From positions 99,480 to 163,479 of the forward strand of contig JAFEFF010000201.1 in the NCBI GenBank assembly GCA_018240745.1: a stretch of DNA of 64,000 nt. Reading direction: 5' to 3'. Position 1 is the first letter of the stretch. Each line of letters begins with the position of its first letter. The notes beneath the pieces are model-generated. The model was given only the letters and a program-made list of their open reading frames with translations. It was not told where the DNA came from and searched no databases. This DNA comes from Pseudomonadota bacterium (GTDB lineage Bacteria; Pseudomonadota; Alphaproteobacteria; Reyranellales; Reyranellaceae). Position numbers and translations under genes: made by a program. Below are positions 1-8,555 of the stretch, piece by piece.

Positions 1-1
1 C

Positions 2-1237
2 TTCATCTTCGCCTTCTTCGCGCCGGTGTTCTTCGCCGTCGCCGGCCTCGGCATGGACCTGCGCACCCTGATGAATCCGACGCTGCTGCTGTTCACCGTG
101 GCGGTGATCGCGGTGGCGAGCGTCGGCAAGTTCGCCGGCGCCCTGGCCGGCGGGCGGCTGGGCGGCCTCAGCACCCTGGAATCGCTGGCGCTGGCGACCG
201 GCCTCAACGCGCGCGGCTCGACCGAGGTGATCATCGCCAGCATCGGCCTGGCCATGGGCGCCCTGAGCACCGAGCTCTACACCATGATCGTCGCCATGGC
301 GGTGGTCACCACCATGGCGATGCCGCCGATGCTGCGCTGGGTCATGGCGCGGGTGCCGCTGGGCGAGGAGGAGGCCAAACGTCTCGAAAAGGAAGAGGCC
401 GAGCTGGCGCAGGCCGTCCCGAAGATGGAGCGCGCGCTGGTCTATGTAGACGACAGTCCGAACGGCCGTCTGGCGGCCCAGCTCGCCGGCCTGTTCGCCG
501 CGCGCCACCAGTTGCTGACCACGGTGCTCGACGTGCCGGGCGAAAAGTCGCCGGAGCAGACGACGAGCCGCGAGAAGGTCACCGAAGCCGCCCGTGCCAC
601 GGGCGAGGAGCCGGGCAACGCCCAGTCGCTGGTGATGGCGCGCCCGGCGACCCGCGACGACGCCCTGCAGCGCGAGCTCGGCCGCGGTTACGACATCGTC
701 TTCGCCGGCCTCGACCAGCCGGTCCAGCCGCACTCCCGCCACTTCGACGCGCGGTTGCAGGTGCTGGTCAGTTCCTTCAAGGGACCGGTGGCGATTGCCG
801 TGCACGGCGCCGGCGCCGCCGGACCCTCCGACGTGCCGCTCGACATCCTGCTGCCGACCAGCGGCACTGCCGATTCACGGCTGGCCACCGAGATCGCCCT
901 GGCGTTCGCCGGGGCCAGCAAGGGCAATGTCACCGCCCTCCACGTCTTCGAGCCGCGGGAGGATACCGCCTTGCTGCGCGGCCGCGGCCGACGGCCAGGG
1001 ATCTCGCTGCTGGTCGACGTCCATCGCCTGGGCAAGCGCGGCGGCGTGCCGGTCAAGGGCCTGACCGCAACGAGCAGCCAGCCGGACAGGGAGATCCAGC
1101 GCCAGCTCAAGGGCGGCCGCTTCGACCTGGTGGTGCTCGGCACCTCGCTGCGCCAGGGCGAGACCAAGTTCCTGGGATCGCGCATGGCGTCGCTGCTGCG
1201 CCGCATCCGCACGCCGGCGCTGGTCATTGCGCGGTGA
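2..1237 (+). CDS. Cation:proton antiporter, C-terminal part (5' truncated)
   Basis: The reading frame is already open at the left edge, so the N-terminal membrane helices lie outside the window. The first ~100 visible residues are the last transmembrane helices of a Na+/H+ or K+/H+ exchanger (CPA2-like), including a conserved stretch around GLNARGSTEVII. From about residue 130 the protein becomes soluble and resembles two universal-stress-protein (UspA-like) domains: one starts at RALVYVDDSP, the second at PLDILLPTSG and ends in a typical LVVLGTS...PALVIAR pattern. A membrane exchanger with regulatory USP domains at the C-terminus is a known arrangement. Ion specificity cannot be read from this fragment. 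It stands alone, 48 bp before the next gene on the same strand. Confidence 0.85.
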   Translation, partial: FIFAFFAPVFFAVAGLGMDLRTLMNPTLLLFTVAVIAVASVGKFAGALAGGRLGGLSTLESLALATGLNARGSTEVIIASIGLAMGALSTELYTMIVAMAVVTTMAMPPMLRWVMARVPLGEEEAKRLEKEEAELAQAVPKMERALVYVDDSPNGRLAAQLAGLFAARHQLLTTVLDVPGEKSPEQTTSREKVTEAARATGEEPGNAQSLVMARPATRDDALQRELGRGYDIVFAGLDQPVQPHSRHFDARLQVLVSSFKGPVAIAVHGAGAAGPSDVPLDILLPTSGTADSRLATEIALAFAGASKGNVTALHVFEPREDTALLRGRGRRPGISLLVDVHRLGKRGGVPVKGLTATSSQPDREIQRQLKGGRFDLVVLGTSLRQGETKFLGSRMASLLRRIRTPALVIAR

Positions 1238-1285
1238 CGCCAAAGCCGGTGACAATGCCCGGCTTCCGCAAGGAGTGAGCGGGCG

Positions 1286-2134
1286 ATGAGGAACAGTCGG
1301 ATCGAGGTACGGCCGATCTCGGGCGCCGGCGGGGCGGAGATTTCCGGTGTCGACGTGAGCCGCGAGCTCGACGACGGCACGATCGGCGAGATCCGCGACG
1401 CGCTGAACGAGCATTGCGTGGTGTTCTTCCGCGACCAGGAGATCGACACCGCGCAGCACAAGGCCTTCGCCCGCCGCTTCGGCCCGATCTTCCTCCATCC
1501 CAACTTCGCCACCGTCATGGAAGATCCGGAGGTGGTGATGGTCCGCCGCGAGCCGGGCGACGTTTCCCATGTCGGCGAGGACTGGCACACCGACACGACC
1601 ATGGTCGCCGAGCCGCCGATGGGGGCGATCCTCTACGGCATCGACGTCCCGCCCTACGGCGGCGACACCCTGTTCGCCAACCAGTACCAGGCCTACGAGG
1701 CGCTTTCGCCGACCATGAAGCGGATGATCGAGGGCCTGCGCGCCGTGCACAGCGACATCGGCATCGCCGGCCCCAATGCCAGCCGCAACAAGCTGCGCTC
1801 GACCAGGAACCGCGACGATGCAGGCTGGCGCGAGACCCGCAGCCTTCATCCGATCGTCCGCAGCCATCCCGAAACCGGGCGCAAGTGCCTGTTCGTCAAC
1901 GCCTCCTACACGATCGGCATCGAGGGCATGACGCCGGCCGAGGGCAAGGCGCTGCTCGACTTCCTGCTGGAGCACGGCCACCGGCCGGAATTCACCTTCC
2001 GCTTCCGCTGGCAGAAGGGCTCGATCGCCTTCTGGGACAATCGCAGCACCAAGCACATCGCGCTGGGCGACACCGGCCCGTTCCGCCGCCTGATGCGCCG
2101 CATCCAGATCGGCGGCGCCGGCGTACCGGTCTAG
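1286..2134 (+). CDS. TauD/TfdA-family 2-oxoglutarate-dependent dioxygenase
   Basis: A 282-residue Fe(II)/2-oxoglutarate dioxygenase of the taurine/2,4-D dioxygenase family. The metal triad is visible: His101 and Asp103 in WHTD, and the distal His257 shortly after WDNR. An Arg near residue 268 would bind 2-oxoglutarate. Length matches TauD (about 283 aa). The start is supported by an AAGGAG ribosome site 11 bp upstream. These enzymes hydroxylate sulfonates, phenoxyacetates, carnitine precursors and similar compounds. No sulfonate ABC transporter or other clue to substrate lies nearby, so the substrate stays open. Confidence 0.9.
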   Translation: MRNSRIEVRPISGAGGAEISGVDVSRELDDGTIGEIRDALNEHCVVFFRDQEIDTAQHKAFARRFGPIFLHPNFATVMEDPEVVMVRREPGDVSHVGEDWHTDTTMVAEPPMGAILYGIDVPPYGGDTLFANQYQAYEALSPTMKRMIEGLRAVHSDIGIAGPNASRNKLRSTRNRDDAGWRETRSLHPIVRSHPETGRKCLFVNASYTIGIEGMTPAEGKALLDFLLEHGHRPEFTFRFRWQKGSIAFWDNRSTKHIALGDTGPFRRLMRRIQIGGAGVPV

Positions 2135-2970
2135 GTCAGCCGCTCGAGCCTGGTGACTTCCTGCGGCGGCAACTCGCTGAGGTAGAGGTTGCCGTCGGCA
2201 TCGCCCGACAGGCCGTGCGCGCCGTTGATGGCGCCGCGGCAGCGGCCGATCAGCTCGCCATCGGGCGTGAGCAGGCTGATCCGCGGGATCTGGTCGGTCA
2301 CGAACACCAGGCCGCGGTCGTCGATCCAGATCTGCATCGGGTGATAGAAGTCCCCCCATTCGGCGGCGAAGGTGCCGTCGCGGTGGAACACCTGCACCCG
2401 GTTGTTCTCGCGGTCCGCCACCAGCACGCGGCCGCGCCGGTCGACGGCGATCGCGTGCGGCGTCGTGAAGGCGCCCGGCCCATGACCCGGCTGGCCCCAT
2501 GTCGCGAGCAGCCGGCCGTCCGGCGCGAAGCGATGGACGTTGGAATTGCCGTAGCCGTCCGACACGTAGATCTCGCCGTCGGCCGATTCGGCGGCCGCGG
2601 TCGGATGGTTGAACGGCGCATCGAGCTCGGGCCAATGGCGGCGGCCCAGCGCCTGCAGGAGCTTGCCGTCCCGGTCGAAGCGCAACACCTGATGCGCATC
2701 GCGGTCGGCGACCAGGATCGCGCCGCCGTTGCCGGCATTGATGTAGTGCGGCTCGGCCAGGACACCCTCGCCCCAACTGCCGATCTCGCGGCCGTTGCGG
2801 TCGAACACCACGACCGGCCGGTCGGTGCCGCGTTGCGCCACGTGCACCCGGCCCTCGCCGTCGACCATCAGGTCGGACAGGAAGCCGAATGGCTTCGCCG
2901 GTCTGGCCCACTTGCGATCGATGCCATAGCGGCGATCGCCGAGGATCACGGTGTAGCGTTCGTCGGACAT
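2131..2970 (-). CDS. NHL-repeat six-bladed beta-propeller protein
   Basis: A 279-residue protein with repeated propeller blades of the type 'DRDGNxxVADxxNHxVxxFDxDG' (for example VLVADRENNRVQVF and ILVADRDAHQVLRF). This is typical of NHL or SMP-30/gluconolactonase-like repeat proteins. I chose the ATG at 2970 (MSDERYTV) over an upstream in-frame start at 3039, which would run deep into the divergent GST gene. There is no signal peptide, so it is probably cytoplasmic. Function is unknown: such propellers bind ligands or hydrolyse lactones, but no catalytic residues are obvious. Its start is only 16 bp from the divergent GST start. Its stop overlaps the end of the preceding dioxygenase gene by 4 bp, tail to tail. 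Confidence 0.8.
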   Translation of the reverse strand: MSDERYTVILGDRRYGIDRKWARPAKPFGFLSDLMVDGEGRVHVAQRGTDRPVVVFDRNGREIGSWGEGVLAEPHYINAGNGGAILVADRDAHQVLRFDRDGKLLQALGRRHWPELDAPFNHPTAAAESADGEIYVSDGYGNSNVHRFAPDGRLLATWGQPGHGPGAFTTPHAIAVDRRGRVLVADRENNRVQVFHRDGTFAAEWGDFYHPMQIWIDDRGLVFVTDQIPRISLLTPDGELIGRCRGAINGAHGLSGDADGNLYLSELPPQEVTRLERLT

Positions 2971-2986
2971 GGGGCAAGATACTAGC

Positions 2987-3649
2987 ATGACCGATGCCAA
3001 GCGCTCCGATAGCCGACTCGTGCTGCACGGCAGCTTCACCTCCAGCTCGAGCTACAAGCCGATGCTGTTCCTGGTCCTGAGCGGCCTGCCGTTTTCGTTC
3101 CGGACCGTGAACCTGAAGAAGGGCGTGCAAAGGGAAGCCCCGCACCTCGCGATCAACCGCTACGGCCAGGTGCCGGTGCTGCAGCACCGCGGGCTGACCC
3201 TGGTCATGTCCAACGTGATCCTCGACTATCTTGCGCGCACCACCGGCAAGTTCGAGGCCGACGACGAGCAGGACCGCATTCATGCCCGCGAGTGGCTGTC
3301 CTGGGAGAACGACGCCATCACCAACGTCGCGCGGGTCCGCCACTTCGCCCGCTTCCGCCCCGACGTGCCGCAGCAGATCGTCGACTACTTCCGGCCCGCT
3401 GCCGAGGCGGCGCTCGACTTCATCGACAAGGCGCTCGAGGGGCGGCAGTGGCTGGTCGGCAACCGTTGCACCATCGCCGATCTCGGCTGCTTCGGCCGCA
3501 TGGTGTTCATGGCCGAGGGCGGCATGAACCTCGACAGGAGGCCGCATGCGGCGGCGTGGCGCGAGCGCATCATGGCGATGCCGGGCTTCGCCCTGCCCTA
3601 CGACCTGATCCCCAAGAAGGACACCGAGTTCGAGTCTAGGAGCGCGTGA
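2987..3649 (+). CDS. Glutathione S-transferase family protein
   Basis: A 220-residue protein with a thioredoxin-like N-terminal GST domain. Its signature is the cis-Pro region NRYGQVPVLQHRG, followed by the glutathione-contacting 'MSNVILDYL' segment. A helical C-terminal domain follows, with the conserved CTIADLGCFG motif near residue 160. The SSSSYKP region near the N-terminus is where the activating Ser/Cys/Tyr would be. The start is either 2987 (used here) or 2969; the latter would overlap the divergent NHL gene. Detoxification or a glutathione-dependent step is expected for the family; the substrate is unknown. Its 3' end overlaps the convergent DsbB-like gene by 14 bp. Confidence 0.85.
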   Translation: MTDAKRSDSRLVLHGSFTSSSSYKPMLFLVLSGLPFSFRTVNLKKGVQREAPHLAINRYGQVPVLQHRGLTLVMSNVILDYLARTTGKFEADDEQDRIHAREWLSWENDAITNVARVRHFARFRPDVPQQIVDYFRPAAEAALDFIDKALEGRQWLVGNRCTIADLGCFGRMVFMAEGGMNLDRRPHAAAWRERIMAMPGFALPYDLIPKKDTEFESRSA

Positions 3650-4190
3650 AAAGCCAATAGCTGGTCGGATTGTCCGGGCACTCGACCGGCCCGCACAGGA
3701 CAAAGGCCGCGACCGCATTGGCGAGCGTCACCAGGATCAGGAGCCAGGCCGCGAAGGACGACAGGCTGCCCATCGGCAGCGCATGGCGACCCTCGCGCCG
3801 CTCCGGCTCGCGCGGCGACAGCAGCAGCAGGAAAGCGACGCCCAGCACGGCCGCCGTGAAGAAGACGAACGTCCAGGTGTAGAGATGCAGGCCGAGCAGC
3901 GGCGGCCCGTAACCCTGGTCGCCCGGCACGATGTGCAGCAGGACCTGGCGGCCCGATGTGGCGAGGCCGAACAGCGCTGCCAGCAGGGTGATGCCGTAGT
4001 GCAACGGCTGCGAGCCGAAGCGCAGGTTCATCAGGAAGCCGAAGCCGCACATCACGAACGCGATGCGCTGCAGCATGCACAGCGGACACGGCAGCGCGTT
4101 GTGGGCGAACTGCAGCACGAAGGCGACCCCCAGCGCGCCCACGACGGCCATCGCGCCCAGCCAGTTGCCGAAGCGGACCAGCGCCGTCAT
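3636..4190 (-). CDS. dsbB: DsbB-like disulfide bond formation protein B
   Basis: A 184-residue inner-membrane protein of the DsbB family, which passes electrons from DsbA to quinone. The N-terminal redox pair is clear: CPLC at residues 35-38, right after the first membrane helix and followed by MLQR. I count five hydrophobic segments, not the usual four. The second loop, where DsbB normally carries its other cysteine pair, has no cysteine. Instead a CGPVEC pair sits at residues 166-171 after the fifth helix; with an N-in topology this tail would be periplasmic. The start at 4190 follows the DUF5993 stop by 2 bp. An upstream in-frame start at 4238 was rejected because it overlaps that small gene. 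Confidence 0.8.
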   Translation of the reverse strand: MTALVRFGNWLGAMAVVGALGVAFVLQFAHNALPCPLCMLQRIAFVMCGFGFLMNLRFGSQPLHYGITLLAALFGLATSGRQVLLHIVPGDQGYGPPLLGLHLYTWTFVFFTAAVLGVAFLLLLSPREPERREGRHALPMGSLSSFAAWLLILVTLANAVAAFVLCGPVECPDNPTSYWLFTRS

Positions 4191-4192
4191 GG

Positions 4193-4348
4193 CTAGAACG
4201 ACAACGGCAGCGCGTCGGTCATGTGATGGACGAGCCACACCACCGACAGGATGAGACCGAGGCCGAACACGCTGCCGGCAAGGAGGCGCCGCCCGCGGAG
4301 CGCGGTCAGCATCGCGATGGCGACCAGGAGGAAGATCAGGGCAGTCAC
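4193..4348 (-). CDS. DUF5993-like small membrane protein
   Basis: A 51-residue protein, too short for most gene callers. It has two hydrophobic helices separated by a basic RGRR turn and ends in VVWLVHHMTDALPLSF. The HH-x-TD-x-L-x-LSF ending and the overall size match what I recall of the DUF5993 family, which commonly sits next to short DsbB-like genes. A GTG at 4348 gives the family-like N-terminus (MTALIFLL). The stop is 2 bp before the dsbB-like ATG, so translation is probably coupled. Its role is unknown; context suggests an accessory subunit of the disulfide oxidoreductase. The start codon is the least certain part, since no strong ribosome site precedes it. Confidence 0.65.
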   Translation of the reverse strand: MTALIFLLVAIAMLTALRGRRLLAGSVFGLGLILSVVWLVHHMTDALPLSF

Positions 4349-4373
4349 GAGGGCGAGCGTAGCGCCAATGAAC

Positions 4374-7300
4374 TCAATAGTCCCATTCCATCTTCACGCC
4401 GACCTTGCCGTTGGAATCGGCGCCGATGTCGCCCTCGACCTTGGTGTGCTTGAAGACCTCCCATTCGACCACGGCGCGACTGGAATCGGCCGAGGCCCCC
4501 TGGCGCGCGCCGACATACACGCCGGGCGCCACGTAGCGGCCCCCCTCGACCGAGGTGGTGCCGGCGTTGCTTGCCCCGCCGCCGGAATTGATCGAAAGCT
4601 GGTCGAGACCCAGGCTCCCGCGCAGCCTGCCGAGCGCGCCGCCGCCCCCCTTGCCGGTCAGCTCCGCCAGCGCCTGCGCCGCGCTCAATACTTCCATCGG
4701 GCTCAGGCTCGACGACGGCTTGCCAAAAAGCAGCATCGCCATCACCTCGTCCTGCGGCAGCGAAGGCGACGAGGTGAGCTCGATCTTGGGCGCGCGCGAG
4801 GAGCCCGTGATGTCGACCTCGATGGTGGTCGACTGCACGGTGGTCGTGGCGGCGAAGTCGAGCAACGGGTCGATGGTCGTCGCCGTCATCAGCGAGACGT
4901 TGCCGCGCGTGAAGGTCAGCCGATGGCCCATCAGGTTGAAATCGCCGCGCCGCAGCGTGAGGTTGCCCAGCACCGCCGGCGCCGACGGATCGCCCGTCAC
5001 GGTGAACTGGCCGCCGACCTCGGCGTCGAGCCCGCGGCCGCGCACGAATACCGCCTGAGGCGCCTGCACGTTGAGCGCCAGGCGCACGCCATTGTTCGCC
5101 GGCTCCCTGGGACCGACCGGCGTCGGCGGTGGGGATGGCGGCGCGGTTGCGGCATCGGGTTTGGTGGTGCCGTTGATCTCCGTCACCGGGACGGTGGGGT
5201 AGCTCGCCGTCTGCGACGCGGCGATCGACAGCTCGGCGCGATCGATGGTGACCGGCCCGGTGACGTCGAAGCCGTTGAGCGTCGAACCGTTGATCTTGAT
5301 GTTGCTCGAGATGCTGGCGACCAGGTCGGGCCGGCTGACGAGCAGGGCGCGCTGGGCGTTGACGGCAAGATCGACCGGGAAACCCTGGGCCGGGTCGAGT
5401 CGCGCCGAACCCGTCACGTCGATCGTGCCGTTGCGCGCGGTCTGGAAGCGCAGGCGCTGGATCTGCAGCGTGTCGCCTTGCAGCGAGATCAGCCCTTCGC
5501 CGCCGCTGAGCTGCATGCCACTCGCCGGCAGCGAGAGCGTGGCGCCGGTGAGCGAGACGGTTCCTGAGCCGGTGATCGTCTGGCCGTCGATGTTGACGGT
5601 GAGGTCGGGCCGCACCGTGCCGCGGACGTTGCGCACGCTGAGGCCGAGCGCCGGCGAGAACGGGGCGATGTCGATCGAGCCGCCGAGCGTGACCTGCGCC
5701 TGGCCCGAGGGCGAACCCTTGCCCCTGATCGTGAGGTTGGTGCCGGCGCCGGCCGACAAACGCGCATCGACCGAGGCCTGGCGGTCGGCCATCGATGCGG
5801 TGCCTTGCAGCGCCAGCGCCGGCAGCAGCGCCGTCTCCGGCCGCTTCACCCGCACGCCGCTCAGCGAATAGCTCGCCTGCACCCGCGGGTTCGCCAACGC
5901 GCCGTTGACCTGCGCCTTGGCCTGCAGGCTACCCTCGAGGTTGGTGCCTGGCGCGAATCGATCGGCCAGGCTGAGCGGCAGGCCGGAGACGTCGACGGTG
6001 AGGTTGCTGTCGGCTGGATCGACCACACCGCTCAGCCGCACCGTACCACCGCCCAGCCGCAGCCCCGTCGGGTCGATCGTCACTCGCGCGCCCATCACGC
6101 GCGCCTGGGTCGGACTGGCGAGCGCGATCGGAATGCCCTGGTAGCGGCCGTCGAACTTCTGGAGGGCGACCTTGATCTCGTCGGGCGAGGGCTCGATGCG
6201 CGCGGCGAGGTTGGCGTCGGTCACGGCGCCGGCGACGGCCACGGTGGCGTCGAACGCCTTCGTGTCGCCCTTCACCGTCACCGTGGCGCGCCGCAAATCG
6301 GAGATGCCGCTCAGCCCGTCGGCCTTGAGGCTCGCATCGGCGGCGGCGACGCCCATCGGATCAGCGACCGTGGCGTCGAGCTGCAGCGACTGGACGCCGG
6401 TGGCGCCGCTGCGCAGATTGTCGCCGCGCAGCGTGACCTTCACCTTGCCCGCATTGTCCGGCTCGGTCGCGATGTCGAGATCGATTGCGCCGGCCAGCGC
6501 CGTGCCGACCAAGGGCGCCAGGTCCTCCAACTTCGCGAAGGTCAGGTGGCCATGGCCGGTCGCGCCGCTGGGCGTGACCGCGAGATTGGCGAAATCGACG
6601 TTGGCGCTGGCCCAGCTTCCCTTGAGGTTCGGCACCTGGATGCCGCCATCGGCATTGCGCGCGAACTGGCCTTCGAGCGCCACCGGCTGGTTGGCGAGAT
6701 CGCCCTCGGCCTTCAGCCGGCCGTGCACCGCGTCACCCTCGAGGGCGGTATCCAACATCAGCGCGAGCTTCTTCGAGGCGATGCCGCCGCGACTGAGATC
6801 GGTGGTGTTGACCGTGAGTTGCAGGTCGCCGCCGGTCGGCGTCATCATCAGCTTTCCTGCGGCCTCCGCCGAGCCGCCTACATCCGGCTGCAGCACGCCG
6901 AGCTTCGGCAGCTTCAAGGTCATGTCGATCGAGCCGGTGCGGTCGCGGCCGGTGCCCGACATCTCGAAGGCGAAGCCGGGGCTCGCCATCGCGACCTTGT
7001 CGAGCCGCCAGGCGCGATCGGGCCGCAGCGCCGCCGCCCCACTCAGCTTGAGCGATTCCTGCAGCAGGCCGGGCGGCACACCGTCGAGCGTCAGTTCGTC
7101 GAGCGAGCCTTGCCAGCCGGCCTTCTGCCCATCCTTGTCGTGAGAGGCGGTGAGCTCGATGTGGCCGCGGCCGCCGAGCGGCAGATTAGCGAGCTTGGAA
7201 AAGGCGGCGAGCTCAGGGACCTCGAGCGTGATCCTGCCGTCGGCCGCCTCGGTCGATGGCAGGTAGCTGCCGCCGCCCTTCAGGTTGGCCAACGCCGTCG

Positions 7301-8555
7301 TCGCATCGAGCCCGTCGATGGTGAGCTTGCCGTTGCGGTCCATGCCGAGCTTGGCCGAGATCGCGACCGGTCCGGGCGGCGGCGCCTTGTCGCCCAGCAT
7401 CGGCAGGGCGACGTCCTGCGCACTGCCCTTGAGCGTCGCGGTGACCTGCGGCTTGTCCGCCAGGCCCGATCCGGTCGCCTGCACATCGAGCTGAAGCGCG
7501 CTCCACTGCGCACCGCCGGCGAGATCGCTCAGCGGCCCCGATTCGGCCGTGCGGAGGTTGGCGACGGCATCGAGCTTGTCGGCCTTCGTGTCGTACTTGC
7601 CCGTGGCGTCGAGTTGAGCGGGGCCGATCTTCAGCCTGCCCTGTTTCACGACAACGAGCCCGGCATCGTCGACCGTTGCCTCGCCATTCAAAGTCGCGGG
7701 CGACCGCAACAGCCGCGCAATCGGACTGTCCGGCAGGCCGGGTCCGACGACGCTGAGCGCGGTCGTGATCGCGATGGCGGCATCCTGGCGTTGCCAGTGG
7801 ACGTTGCCGGTCGAGTTGACCGCGTCGCCCGCCGCGGCGACCAATTCGGCCGCGCCAGCGCTGCGATCGCCCTTGGCGGTGAGCTTGAGCGACATGCGCT
7901 CGAGATCGGGCCGGCCGATCAGCGCCGCCACCACGCCGCCCCTGGTCGATTCCTCCGCCGTGATCTGCCCGTCGACCGAGAAGCGATCGAGGCTGAAGCC
8001 GAGATCGGCGGCAAGGCGCGCGGTCGGACCGTCGGTGCGGTCCATCTCGAGCTTGAGATGGCTCGCCGAGCCGTCGGCCGTCAGCAGGCCCGAGCCTGCG
8101 AGCTTCCAGCGCGAATCGACGCCGCCCAGTGCCGCGCCGACATGCAGGTCGTCGACCGACAGGGCGCGGAGATCGACGCCGACCGGAATGCCGAAGCTGC
8201 CGGACGACGATGACGAGGCTTTCTCCTCCGACGGCAGCGGCGGCCGCACCACGTCGATCTTCGCCGCCCGCAGCTCCTCGACCCACACGCGGCCGCTGAA
8301 CAGCGAGGCAAACGACCAGCGTACGCGGGCGCCGTCGAGCGAGAGCCAGACGCCCTGCTTGTCGCGCAGCTCGATGCGCTCGACCTGCACGTCCGTCGGG
8401 ATGAAGCCACCGAGGCCCGAAACCGACAGATCGCTCGAAGACGCCAGATGCGCCACGGTGCGCAGGCCGGCCGGCGTCTGCAGCAGCACGAACAGCGTCA
8501 CCAGCGCGAGAACGAACCCGCCTACCGTCCAGCCGAGGATCCGCAGCCAGCGCAT
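4374..8555 (-). CDS. tamB: Translocation and assembly module TamB (AsmA/YdbH-like)
   Basis: A 1393-residue protein with one N-terminal membrane anchor (residues ~9-30). A very long repetitive beta-strand body follows, and then the DUF490/TamB C-terminal domain with the features ...RGDFNLMGHRLTFTRG, PQDEVMAMLLFGKP and a final KVGVKMEWDY strand. TamB spans the periplasm as a hydrophobic groove and works with the outer-membrane protein TamA in outer-membrane protein insertion and probably phospholipid transport. A Ser-rich stretch (about residue 115) and a Pro-rich linker (about residue 1140) interrupt the body. tamA lies directly upstream, and its stop overlaps this start as TGATG, so the two are translationally coupled. 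Length is within the family range (1,200-1,500 aa). Confidence 0.95.
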   Translation of the reverse strand: MRWLRILGWTVGGFVLALVTLFVLLQTPAGLRTVAHLASSSDLSVSGLGGFIPTDVQVERIELRDKQGVWLSLDGARVRWSFASLFSGRVWVEELRAAKIDVVRPPLPSEEKASSSSSGSFGIPVGVDLRALSVDDLHVGAALGGVDSRWKLAGSGLLTADGSASHLKLEMDRTDGPTARLAADLGFSLDRFSVDGQITAEESTRGGVVAALIGRPDLERMSLKLTAKGDRSAGAAELVAAAGDAVNSTGNVHWQRQDAAIAITTALSVVGPGLPDSPIARLLRSPATLNGEATVDDAGLVVVKQGRLKIGPAQLDATGKYDTKADKLDAVANLRTAESGPLSDLAGGAQWSALQLDVQATGSGLADKPQVTATLKGSAQDVALPMLGDKAPPPGPVAISAKLGMDRNGKLTIDGLDATTALANLKGGGSYLPSTEAADGRITLEVPELAAFSKLANLPLGGRGHIELTASHDKDGQKAGWQGSLDELTLDGVPPGLLQESLKLSGAAALRPDRAWRLDKVAMASPGFAFEMSGTGRDRTGSIDMTLKLPKLGVLQPDVGGSAEAAGKLMMTPTGGDLQLTVNTTDLSRGGIASKKLALMLDTALEGDAVHGRLKAEGDLANQPVALEGQFARNADGGIQVPNLKGSWASANVDFANLAVTPSGATGHGHLTFAKLEDLAPLVGTALAGAIDLDIATEPDNAGKVKVTLRGDNLRSGATGVQSLQLDATVADPMGVAAADASLKADGLSGISDLRRATVTVKGDTKAFDATVAVAGAVTDANLAARIEPSPDEIKVALQKFDGRYQGIPIALASPTQARVMGARVTIDPTGLRLGGGTVRLSGVVDPADSNLTVDVSGLPLSLADRFAPGTNLEGSLQAKAQVNGALANPRVQASYSLSGVRVKRPETALLPALALQGTASMADRQASVDARLSAGAGTNLTIRGKGSPSGQAQVTLGGSIDIAPFSPALGLSVRNVRGTVRPDLTVNIDGQTITGSGTVSLTGATLSLPASGMQLSGGEGLISLQGDTLQIQRLRFQTARNGTIDVTGSARLDPAQGFPVDLAVNAQRALLVSRPDLVASISSNIKINGSTLNGFDVTGPVTIDRAELSIAASQTASYPTVPVTEINGTTKPDAATAPPSPPPTPVGPREPANNGVRLALNVQAPQAVFVRGRGLDAEVGGQFTVTGDPSAPAVLGNLTLRRGDFNLMGHRLTFTRGNVSLMTATTIDPLLDFAATTTVQSTTIEVDITGSSRAPKIELTSSPSLPQDEVMAMLLFGKPSSSLSPMEVLSAAQALAELTGKGGGGALGRLRGSLGLDQLSINSGGGASNAGTTSVEGGRYVAPGVYVGARQGASADSSRAVVEWEVFKHTKVEGDIGADSNGKVGVKMEWDY

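Noticed and set aside
875..3718. A 947-residue open frame on the minus strand
   Set aside because: It runs antisense or out of frame through the antiporter, dioxygenase, NHL and GST genes, is Arg/Ala/Gly-rich and matches no family. Long open shadow frames are expected at this GC content.
5805..8213. An 802-residue open frame opposite tamB
   Set aside because: Composition is that of a reverse-complement shadow of TamB. It has no domain, ribosome site or family resemblance.
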